DNA from: BS150m-G50 sp964517435
GTDB taxonomy: Bacteria; CAIWAD01; BS150m-G50
DNA: 22,339 nucleotides
Reading direction: 5' to 3'
Assembly (NCBI GenBank): GCA_964517435.1
Contig: CAZFEC010000047.1
Coordinates: 1 to 22,339 of the forward strand
The number at the start of each line of letters is the position of its first letter. Position 1 is the first letter of the stretch. Of this stretch, positions 1-5,724 are shown piece by piece. The translations under genes and the position numbers were made by a program. The notes under the pieces were generated by a model. It was not told the origin of the DNA. It saw only the letters and a program-made list of their open reading frames with translations, and did not search any database.

Positions 1-254
1 CCGGAATCTCTTGTCGAGCTTACAAGCAGCGCTTTAGCATCTCGCTGCTTTGAGCGTCGTCCGGAATCTCTTGTCGAGCTTACAAGCAGCGCTTNNNNNN
101 NNNNNNNNNNNNNNNNNNNNNNNNNNNNNNNNNNNNNNNNNNNNNNNNNNNNNNNNNNNNNNNNNNNNNNNNNNNNNNNNNNNNNNNNNNNNNNTAGCAT
201 CTCGCTGCTTTGAGCATCGTCCGGAATCTCTTGTCGAGCTTACAAGCAGCGCTT
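1..254. repeat. 60-bp tandem repeat array interrupted by an assembly gap
   Basis: A 60-bp unit fills positions 1-60. Its first 34 bases recur at 61-94, its last 26 bases at 195-220 (one G-to-A change), and its first 34 bases again at 221-254, where similarity stops. Each unit contains an 8-bp inverted repeat (AAGCAGCG and CGCTGCTT, 11-nt loop), so an array transcript would form serial hairpins. The unit length is a multiple of three and several frames stay open, but I see no start, ribosome site or protein-like composition, so I treat it as non-coding. The true copy number is hidden by the gap. Confidence 0.85.
95..194. other. Assembly gap of exactly 100 N
   Basis: The run is exactly 100 N, a usual placeholder for a gap of unknown size. 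The flanks are in phase with the 60-bp repeat: unit base 34 is on the left and unit base 35 on the right. The assembly therefore most likely broke inside the tandem array, and the real length is unknown. Confidence 0.95.
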
Positions 255-259
255 TAGGA

Positions 260-365
260 ATGGCAATTGGAAAGCTGCATAAGTCAGCATCTGGCATTTG
301 AACTGCAGTTTAAACTGTCAGTTCAAAATGGCAGTTGGAATGCTGGGTAAATCAGCATTCCAACC
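260..365. repeat. Cluster of hairpin-forming repeats downstream of recR
   Basis: Three structures lie side by side. Positions 334-345 and 353-364 form a perfect 12-bp stem (GTTGGAATGCTG with its complement) around a 7-nt loop. Positions 297-305 and 319-327 pair perfectly around a perfect 12-bp palindrome at 306-317 (CAGTTTAAACTG). Positions 260-291 are a degenerate direct copy of 328-359. No long U-run follows the stems on either strand, so these are not classic intrinsic terminators, although they lie about 70-180 nt past the recR stop and could protect the recR mRNA 3' end. The rest of 366-436 shows nothing recognisable. Confidence 0.7.
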
Positions 366-436
366 TATTATAGGGAGCGGTCAAGCCAGTTACAACCAGA
401 ATTGGGTGAATGCGGGGGGGTGGGTTCAGCGCCGGG

Positions 437-1039
437 TCAGAGTCGTTCGCGGCTGGCGAGGGACCGGCTCAGCGTTACCGAGTCGATGTAGTCGAGATTG
501 CTGCCCATCGGGATACCGCGCGCCAGGCGTGATACAACCACCTGCAGCGGTTTCAACAGCCGGGCAATGTAGTTGGCGGTGGCTTCTCCCTCTACGGTGG
601 GATTGGTGGCGACGATTACTTCCTTGACCCCCTGCCGCACCCGCGCCACCAGCTCGTCCAGGTGCAACGCGTCGGGGCCGATGCCGTCCAGCGGCGCGAT
701 CACGCCGCCCAGAATGTGATACAAACCGTGGTACTCGCCGCTCTGCTCCAGCACCAGGAAATCGGCGTAGCTCTCCACCACGCCGATCAGCTGCCGGTCG
801 CGCCCGGGCGCCACGCAGATTTCGCACTCCCCTTCCCGCTCCGTCAGGTTGAAGCAGATCGGACAGATGTTGACCTGCCGCTTGAGGTTCAACAGCGACT
901 CGCTCAGCGCCGTTACCTCCTCGAGGTCATTCCTCGTGAGCAGGTGCAGCACCAGCCGCTGGGCGGTCCGGCGACCGATTCCCGGCAGTTTGGAGATCTC
1001 CTTGACGGCTTGTTCGATACTTGGCAGGGTTGGGTTCAT
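437..1039 (-). CDS. recR: Recombination mediator protein RecR
   Basis: RecR works with RecO (and RecF) to load RecA onto SSB-coated single-stranded DNA at gaps during recombinational repair. The 200-residue product has the usual family length. A helix-hairpin-helix segment lies at about residues 16-29 (SKLPGIGRRTAQRL). A four-cysteine zinc site is at C59, C62, C72 and C75. A Toprim domain follows from about residue 80 to 175, including the conserved stretch YHILGGVIAPLDGIGP. The ATG at 1039 gives a complete N-terminus; the ribosome site is weak. The gene lies downstream of dnaX in the same orientation, as in many bacteria, but a 225-nt non-coding gap replaces the ybaB/ebfC gene that usually sits between them. 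Confidence 0.97.
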   Translation of the reverse strand: MNPTLPSIEQAVKEISKLPGIGRRTAQRLVLHLLTRNDLEEVTALSESLLNLKRQVNICPICFNLTEREGECEICVAPGRDRQLIGVVESYADFLVLEQSGEYHGLYHILGGVIAPLDGIGPDALHLDELVARVRQGVKEVIVATNPTVEGEATANYIARLLKPLQVVVSRLARGIPMGSNLDYIDSVTLSRSLASRERL

Positions 1040-1065
1040 GGATGGCTCAATTTAAGACGAAGAAT

Positions 1066-1255
1066 ACCTCTCGCAAAGGGCGCAAAGGACGCCAAGAATG
1101 TTCTATTGCTGGTTGACAGTATATTCTATGGGAGCTTTGGAGTTATGAAGCCTCTTCATATTCATTCAATTCTCTATCCGTCTGAACCATCCCTTTACTA
1201 ACAATAAAATCCTCAGCGTCCTTTGCGATCTTGGCGATCTTAGCGAGAGTTCTTG
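1066..1255. repeat. Inverted arrays of a 9-bp periodic repeat between dnaX and recR
   Basis: The left arm (1066-1100) and right arm (1211-1255) are imperfect inverted copies. Each is built from a 9-bp unit of the form CGCNAAGNN that follows CTCTCGC. The 110 nt between the arms is AT-richer than its surroundings. On the minus strand it carries a 15-codon ORF (1190 to 1143) continuous with the end of the arm, but no recognisable gene. Such CGC-AAG arrays are scattered in intergenic regions of many bacteria; I infer a small non-autonomous or remnant element. Confidence 0.7.
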
Positions 1256-1264
1256 CTTTCGAAA

Positions 1265-2998
1265 CTAGAGTAATCTCGTCTGGAACCGCTCCTCCAGCAG
1301 GCGCAGCTCCGTATGGTTGCGGCGCAGTTCCTGCCAGCGGGAACGGTCGTCCAGGTGAACCTGGTCGCCGCTGATCACCTTCTCCTCGTCCGCCACTTCG
1401 CCGAGCGTGTACTCCAGCACCAGCGGCAGCCGGTAGAACTCCTGCAGCCAGCCCTGAACCCGGGGATGCTGCTCCTGCAGCGTCTGGCAGAGGAGATGAT
1501 TGTCGCGGGGCAGCTTCAGGCAGCAGCGGTTGCCCTCCACCTCGATGGGAGCGACATCGTGCAGGAAGGCCCCCAGGAAGGGGCTCTTCTTGACCGCCCG
1601 CGTGAGAAACTCCAGCCACCCTTTGCGCAGGCTCTCCAGGTTGAAATGTTCGTCCGCCAGCGCCTGCTCCACCCGTTGATCGGGGCGCCGGTCCAGTTCG
1701 TCGTTGCGCAACGTCGTCGGGGGTGTGGTGGCGGACGGGTCCGGTGTGGCCGGTGGTGGCTTACCGCCGGCAGGCGGCGTACCGCCGGTAGGCGGCGAAC
1801 CGCTGGAAACGGCGGCGGGTGCGGTTATGGGTGTGGAGGCGACCTGGTCAGCTTTTTTTTTTGGCTGCGGCAAGGTGACGGAACCGGTGACCAACTCCTG
1901 AAGATCGATCGTCCGCTCCATCTTCAACAGCTTCAGCACCAGCATCTCCAGATGCAGGCGGGGTTGCGCGCTGTTCTTGAGTGGATAGACGGCGGCGGTG
2001 ACCAGGTCGAGACAGCGGAGCAGATCGCCGTCTTCCAGCTGGGAGGCGAATTCGACGTAACGGGGCCGCAGGTCGGCCGGCAGGTCGAGCAGATCGCTGT
2101 TGCCGGTCAATTTCAGTGTCAACAGATGGCGGAAGTGTTCCGCCAGACCGTGCAGGAACTCCACCAGGTCGTAACCGTTGAAGACCAGATCGTGGACGAA
2201 CTGCAGGGCGGCGTCGAAATCCCGCTGCTGCATGATCTCCTGCCAGCGAATGAACAGCTCCTGCTGGACCAGCCCGAGGGTGTGGACCACCTGCTGGGAG
2301 CTGATCGTCTGACCGGAAAAGGAGATCAGCTGATCCAGAACCGACTGGGCGTCCCGCATACCGCCGTCCGCCTTGCGGGCGATCAGGTAGAGAGAGTCCT
2401 CATCGATTTCCACCTGTTCTTTGACGCAGATGTAGCGCAGCCGCTCCACCAGCTGCTGCAGTGGAATGCGGTGGAAATCGAAACGCTGGCAGCGGGAGAG
2501 AATCGTCATCGGCACCTTGTGGATCTCGGTCGTGGCGAAGACGAAGAGGGTGTGGGGCGGCGGTTCCTCCAGCGTCTTCAGCAGCGCGTTGAAGGCGCCC
2601 GTCGACAGCATGTGCACTTCGTCGATGATGTAGATCTTGTAGTTGTAGGTCGAAGGGCCATACTGGATGTTGCTGCGCAGGTCGCGGATATCGTTGACGC
2701 TGTTGTTGGAAGCGCCGTCGATCTCGATGACATCGAAGTTGGTCCCCTCCGGGATCGCCAGACAGCTGTCGCACTGGCCGCAGGGTTCCGGTGTCGGTCC
2801 CTCCTTGCAGTTGAGCGACTTGGCGAAGATGCGGGCGATAGAGGTCTTGCCGACTCCGCGCGGTCCGGCGAAAATATAGGCATGGGCGATGCGGTCATGC
2901 GAGATGGCGTTGACGAGGGTGTGGGTGACATGGTCCTGACCCACCACGTCGCCAAAGGTTTGAGGACGGAATTTGCGTGCCAGTACGAGATAAGACAT
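1265..2998 (-). CDS. dnaX: DNA polymerase III subunits gamma/tau (DnaX)
   Basis: DnaX is the AAA+ clamp-loader ATPase that opens the beta clamp and, as tau, links polymerase cores to the helicase. The 577-residue product shows Walker A GPRGVGKTS (45-53), zinc cysteines C64, C73, C76 and C79, Walker B IIDEVH (124-129), the SRC sensor-1 motif (168-170) and sensor-2 GGMRDA (212-217). A Pro/Gly/Thr-rich linker (about 380-440) leads to a tau-type C-terminal domain. The ATG at 2998 is preferred over an upstream in-frame start because it has a GAGG four nt upstream and gives the family N-terminus MSYLVLARKFRPQTF; the longer form would run into the SRP RNA. A run of ten A residues at codons 379-382 may produce a short gamma form. 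The linker also carries 18-bp repeats. Confidence 0.97.
   Translation of the reverse strand: MSYLVLARKFRPQTFGDVVGQDHVTHTLVNAISHDRIAHAYIFAGPRGVGKTSIARIFAKSLNCKEGPTPEPCGQCDSCLAIPEGTNFDVIEIDGASNNSVNDIRDLRSNIQYGPSTYNYKIYIIDEVHMLSTGAFNALLKTLEEPPPHTLFVFATTEIHKVPMTILSRCQRFDFHRIPLQQLVERLRYICVKEQVEIDEDSLYLIARKADGGMRDAQSVLDQLISFSGQTISSQQVVHTLGLVQQELFIRWQEIMQQRDFDAALQFVHDLVFNGYDLVEFLHGLAEHFRHLLTLKLTGNSDLLDLPADLRPRYVEFASQLEDGDLLRCLDLVTAAVYPLKNSAQPRLHLEMLVLKLLKMERTIDLQELVTGSVTLPQPKKKADQVASTPITAPAAVSSGSPPTGGTPPAGGKPPPATPDPSATTPPTTLRNDELDRRPDQRVEQALADEHFNLESLRKGWLEFLTRAVKKSPFLGAFLHDVAPIEVEGNRCCLKLPRDNHLLCQTLQEQHPRVQGWLQEFYRLPLVLEYTLGEVADEEKVISGDQVHLDDRSRWQELRRNHTELRLLEERFQTRLL
1762..1815 (-). repeat. Three 18-bp repeat units within the dnaX linker
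   Basis: Three 18-bp units at 1762-1779, 1780-1797 and 1798-1815 follow the pattern TACCGCCGGYAGGCGGCG, the last one degenerate. They are in frame and encode part of the Pro/Gly-rich linker (about residues 399-413). Each unit is self-complementary (ACCGCC with GGCGGT across boundaries), so the mRNA would form GC-rich hairpins. The same unit occurs four times at 3203-3274, upstream of the tRNA gene. Confidence 0.8.
1848..1862 (-). promoter_or_regulatory. Candidate slippage or -1 frameshift site in dnaX
   Basis: On the minus strand ten consecutive A residues (1862-1853) encode P-K-K-K followed by GCT. A -1 shift after the last AAA reads AGC and then TGA at 1850-1848, ending the protein at about 383 residues, which keeps the ATPase and collar domains and drops the tau-specific part. 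A shift the other way reaches TAA at 1827-1825. E. coli dnaX uses a ribosomal -1 shift with a stop directly after it, and Thermus dnaX uses transcriptional slippage on a run of nine A. No close upstream Shine-Dalgarno stimulator is visible, so RNA polymerase slippage seems likelier. Confidence 0.65.
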
Positions 2999-3012
2999 GG
3001 TACCTCGAAAAA

Positions 3013-3107
3013 GCGGGGAGCACTGCGGCACATAAAGGTATTGCGTACCGCTGCTACCTTCCGGTCCTGACGGAGTTTAACAATCCTCCATTGCGCAGGA
3101 CTCCCCA
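3013..3107 (-). ncRNA. ffs: Bacterial signal recognition particle RNA (4.5S RNA)
   Basis: The minus strand carries the universal SRP helix-8 signature CAGGACCGGAAGGTAGCAG (within 3071-3050), with a GGAA tetraloop and the asymmetric loop that binds Ffh. The closing pair differs from E. coli as a compensated A-U pair. The ends pair: GGGGAG near 3106-3101 with CTCCCC at 3020-3015, then a 2/2 internal loop and a further CTGCG/CGCAG helix. The length of about 95 nt is the short type without an Alu domain. Five U residues (3012-3008) follow the terminal stem and could act as a terminator or 3' trimming site. The dnaX ribosome site begins right after, and the tRNA-Ala gene ends at 3109 just upstream. 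Confidence 0.95.
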
Positions 3108-3108
3108 G

Positions 3109-3181
3109 TGGAGCTGAGCGGGTTCGAACCGCCGACCCCCACGTTGCGAACGTGGTGCTCTCCCAGCTGAGCTACAGCCCC
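3109..3181 (-). tRNA. tRNA-Ala with anticodon CGC
   Basis: A 73-nt cloverleaf folds completely on the minus strand: acceptor GGGGCTG with CAGCTCC and discriminator A, D-arm GCTC/GAGC, anticodon stem CCACG/CGTGG with loop TTCGCAA, a 5-nt variable loop, and T-arm loop TTCGAAC. The anticodon is CGC (reads GCG). The acceptor stem holds the G3:U70 wobble pair that identifies alanine tRNAs. The 3' CCA is not encoded, since the next bases are CTG, so it must be added by the CCA-adding enzyme. The SRP RNA begins at the next one or two bases, so both RNAs probably come from one precursor. Confidence 0.97.
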
Positions 3182-3202
3182 CTGTGCGATACCGGCCGGG
3201 TC

Positions 3203-3274
3203 GTGAGCGGCGAACCGCTGGTAAGCGGCGAACCGCTGGCAAGCGGCGTACCGCTGGTAAGCGGCGTACCGCCG
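3203..3274. repeat. Four tandem 18-bp repeats upstream of tRNA-Ala
   Basis: Four 18-bp units at 3203-3220, 3221-3238, 3239-3256 and 3257-3274 follow the pattern GTAAGCGGCGAACCGCTG, with a T/A swap at the inner A and a few other changes. Each holds an AGCGG/CCGCT palindrome around a 4-nt loop, so a transcript would form a row of hairpins. They lie between fliR and the tRNA, in the presumed leader of the tRNA/SRP RNA transcript. They match the units inside dnaX at 1762-1815. Confidence 0.85.
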
Positions 3275-3330
3275 GCGGAATTTGCAGGACAGGCGGACCT
3301 GCCGAGGCATATTCCCAAACGCGAGGAATC

Positions 3331-3358
3331 AATATAGCGAGCGGTGACAGAGATGCAA
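3331..3358 (-). promoter_or_regulatory. Possible sigma-70 type promoter for tRNA-Ala and SRP RNA
   Basis: On the minus strand TTGCAT (3358-3353) and TATATT (3336-3331) are 16 nt apart and resemble -35 and -10 boxes. Transcription would start near 3324 and cross the 18-bp repeats before the tRNA. The -35 box is a weak match, and this is the best candidate I could find in the 204-nt gap after fliR. No clear terminator for fliR is visible here. Confidence 0.3.
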
Positions 3359-3385
3359 GTGAAAGCGGTCGCCGGCGCGACAAAG

Positions 3386-4159
3386 TCAGCCCAGCAGCCG
3401 CAGCAGCGCCTCCAGATCGAAGCGCACCAGCCGCAGCAGCTGTTGGAAGAGCACCACCATCACCGGTGCGGAAACCATCAACAGGATCAGGCCCATGCCG
3501 ATTTTCACCGGGAAACCGACGATGAAGATGTTCATCTGCGGTACGGTGCGGGCAACGATTCCCATCGCCACTTCGGTCAGGAAGAGAGAGGCCATCACCG
3601 GTACTCCGATGCGCAGCGCCCAGGAGAATACCTGTCCCGACATGCGCACCAGCTCCCCGAACAGCTCCGGCTCCAGGTGCAGGGTGCCGGGCGGCACCTG
3701 TGTGAAACTGTCCGTCATCACCCGAAAGAGGTAATGATGACCGTTGATCGCCAGGAAAATGATGAGGAAGAAGAGGTTCTTCATCTGGCCGATGGTGGAA
3801 ACCTGCAGACCGCTTTCCGGATCAAGCACGTTGACGATGCCGAAGCCCATCTGCATGCCGATAATCTGCCCGGAGAGCTGAATAGCCATGAAGATGAAGT
3901 TGGCGACGAAGCCGAAGAAGACGCCGATCCCCACCTGCTCCAGCGCCAGGCCGGCCCAGGCGATGAAGGTCCGGTCGGCGTATGTGGCGGGATCCAGCCG
4001 CAGCACCGGCAGCAGCAGCAGGGTCAACACCAGGCCGAGCGTAATCTTAACCCGACCCGGCACCTGGGTGTAGCCCAGCACCGGCATCAACATGATCATG
4101 GTGGTGATCCGGATCAGCACCAGCGCGAACAGTTCCAGGTTCGTGAAGGAGAACCACAT
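3386..4159 (-). CDS. fliR: Flagellar biosynthesis protein FliR
   Basis: FliR is an inner-membrane part of the flagellar type III export gate, assembling with FliP and FliQ into the helical pore complex. The 257-residue product is of family length and strongly hydrophobic, with about six membrane segments. It starts MWFSFTNLELFALVLIRITT and contains the family-typical stretches LGYTQVPGRVKITLGL (N-terminal quarter), GMQMGFGIVNVLDPESG (middle) and TVPQMNIFIVGFPVKIGMG (C-terminal third). It follows fliQ by 36 nt and ends the flagellar run. FlhB, often fused to or next to FliR, does not follow; the next gene is tRNA-Ala. Confidence 0.96.
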   Translation of the reverse strand: MWFSFTNLELFALVLIRITTMIMLMPVLGYTQVPGRVKITLGLVLTLLLLPVLRLDPATYADRTFIAWAGLALEQVGIGVFFGFVANFIFMAIQLSGQIIGMQMGFGIVNVLDPESGLQVSTIGQMKNLFFLIIFLAINGHHYLFRVMTDSFTQVPPGTLHLEPELFGELVRMSGQVFSWALRIGVPVMASLFLTEVAMGIVARTVPQMNIFIVGFPVKIGMGLILLMVSAPVMVVLFQQLLRLVRFDLEALLRLLG

Positions 4160-4195
4160 CTTAGGCGCCTGCCGAACTTATGATGTTTTGCTGCA

Positions 4196-4462
4196 CTACC
4201 CCACTCCGGGCATCAGTTCGAACATGTGCCGGGCGAACGCCAGCAGCTTGTTGGTCAGCCAGGGTAAAAGCATCACCAGGGTGAGAATGACGGCGATGAT
4301 CTTGGGGATGAAGGTCAGCGTCATTTCGTTCACCTGGGTCACCGACTGGAAGATGGAGATCACCAGACCGACGACCAGTCCTGCCAGCAGCATCGGCAGA
4401 GCGATGATCATCGCGGTGTAGATGGCTTCTTTCAGCACATAGATAGCCAGTTCCGGAGACAT
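4196..4462 (-). CDS. fliQ: Flagellar biosynthesis protein FliQ
   Basis: FliQ is a small two-helix membrane protein of the export gate; several copies wrap around the FliP-FliR core. The product is 88 residues, the standard length, with hydrophobic segments at about residues 15-38 and 52-70. The stretch GLVISIFQSVTQVNEMTLTF between them is typical of the family. The ATG at 4462 has a GGGAA about 5 nt upstream. It lies 12 nt after fliP and before fliR, the conserved order. Confidence 0.96.
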   Translation of the reverse strand: MSPELAIYVLKEAIYTAMIIALPMLLAGLVVGLVISIFQSVTQVNEMTLTFIPKIIAVILTLVMLLPWLTNKLLAFARHMFELMPGVG

Positions 4463-4474
4463 GACGATTCCCGG

Positions 4475-5230
4475 TTATTTAAATCCCGCCACCACCGAAT
4501 AGATCAGCAGGTTCCAGCCGTCCACCAGCACGAAGAGCAGGATTTTGAACGGCAGCGAGATCATGATCGGAGGCAACATCAACATACCCATCGACATCAG
4601 GATACTGGCCACCACCATATCGATGATGAGCAGCGGCAGGTAGACCAGAAACCCGATCTGAAACGCGATGCGCAGCTCGCTGATGACGAAACCGGGGATG
4701 ACGACGGAGAGCGGCAGCTCCGACGGGCTCGCCGGCACCTCCAGATCGGCCAGCCGCACGAAGAGGGCAATATCCTTTTCGCGCGTCTGCCGCAGCATGA
4801 ACTCCTTGAAGTGATCCCCGGCCACCGTCAGCGCTTCCTTCTGTGTGATCTCCTTATCCAGGAAAGGCTGCAGCGCCTCGGTGTTCACCTTCTCGAAAGT
4901 GGGCTGCATGATGTAGAAGGTCAGGAAGAGCGACAGGCCGATCAGCAGCTGGTTGGGAGGCAACTGCTGCGTCCCCAGCGCCTGCCGGATGAAGTGCAGC
5001 ACCACCACGATACGGGTGAAGGAGGTCATCATGATCAGGATGGCGGGGGCCAGCGTCAGGATCGTCATCAGGAACAGGATCTGCAGGACCAGCACGTAAT
5101 CCTGTTCGCCGGTGGCTCGCTCGACCGAGATCACGAACTTGGGGAGAGCGCCGCCCTGCGCCTGCACCAGCTGCGGGAGCAGCAACAGGGCGAGCAGCAT
5201 CGCGGGCAGCAACCAGCGGTGTCTAGGCAT
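4475..5230 (-). CDS. fliP: Flagellar biosynthesis protein FliP
   Basis: FliP forms the main ring of the flagellar export gate. The chosen ATG at 5230 gives 251 residues starting with a cleavable-looking signal peptide, MPRHRWLLPAMLLALLLLPQ, ending near residue 24 (LVQA). An upstream in-frame GTG at 5293 would add 21 polar residues before the signal and is less likely. Conserved features include a long hydrophobic helix with MTSFTRIVVVLHFIRQALGT, the periplasmic domain, and a C-terminal hairpin with MGMLMLPPIMISLPFKILLF. The start overlaps the end of fliO by 8 nt, indicating translational coupling. Confidence 0.96.
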   Translation of the reverse strand: MPRHRWLLPAMLLALLLLPQLVQAQGGALPKFVISVERATGEQDYVLVLQILFLMTILTLAPAILIMMTSFTRIVVVLHFIRQALGTQQLPPNQLLIGLSLFLTFYIMQPTFEKVNTEALQPFLDKEITQKEALTVAGDHFKEFMLRQTREKDIALFVRLADLEVPASPSELPLSVVIPGFVISELRIAFQIGFLVYLPLLIIDMVVASILMSMGMLMLPPIMISLPFKILLFVLVDGWNLLIYSVVAGFK

Positions 5231-5714
5231 TTTCGTCACGCCGGTTAAAAGCGCTGCGCAGGACCCGCTGGAAACCACTGACCGGGATTTCACCGGTGGC
5301 GCCCGGTTGTTCCTGGAATTCGATTAACTCCTCCTCCGACAGTTCCCCCAGCCGGGTGATGCTGCGCTCGGTGACGCCGATCAGCAGTCCGCGCTGCCCC
5401 ACCTGCAGCAGCTGGATCATCTTGCGGGGCCCGACGTAGTGGTGCGCCAGAATGCGCATGCCGCTACGGGGTCCCTGCCCGCGCCAGCGACGCCGGGCGA
5501 TCAATGCCGTCAGGTAAATCAGACCAATGATGATGACCAGCGCTGCCAGCAGTTTGAGACCGCTGGCCACCAGAGATTGCTCCGGGACGAAGTCGTCGGT
5601 TTCCGCGGCCAGAGCCGGCAGCACCGGCAGGATGGCGAACAGCAGGTTGAGGAGAATCCGCCGCGGCTTGGAACCGAAGCGAAGCCGGCGGTCGGGGAGG
5701 AAAGGGTATCGCAT
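5223..5714 (-). CDS. fliO: Flagellar biosynthesis protein FliO
   Basis: FliO helps FliP assemble into the export gate. The 163-residue product has a signal-like hydrophobic stretch (about 18-37, ending PALAAE), a second membrane helix (about 53-73), and then a basic cytoplasmic domain with HHYVGPRKMIQLLQVGQRGL, which is characteristic of FliO. The ATG at 5714 is preferred because GGGAG lies 6 nt upstream; the longer ORF to 5798 would run back into fliN. The stop is 8 nt past the fliP start. FliO sequences diverge quickly, so position between fliN and fliP adds weight. Confidence 0.92.
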   Translation of the reverse strand: MRYPFLPDRRLRFGSKPRRILLNLLFAILPVLPALAAETDDFVPEQSLVASGLKLLAALVIIIGLIYLTALIARRRWRGQGPRSGMRILAHHYVGPRKMIQLLQVGQRGLLIGVTERSITRLGELSEEELIEFQEQPGATGEIPVSGFQRVLRSAFNRRDENA

Positions 5715-5724
5715 CTGCTGCTCC

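Noticed and set aside
1..254. CRISPR array
   Set aside because: Units are 60 bp and nearly identical along their whole length, so there are no variable spacers; no cas genes are present.
1143..1619. 158-residue minus-strand ORF overlapping the end of dnaX
   Set aside because: Most of it is dnaX read in another frame; the tail is translated repeat sequence.
1313..3070. 585-residue plus-strand ORF opposite dnaX
   Set aside because: It is a GC-driven shadow of dnaX. The minus-strand frame has every DnaX motif, while this one is low-complexity Val/Gln/Asp-rich and runs through the SRP RNA.
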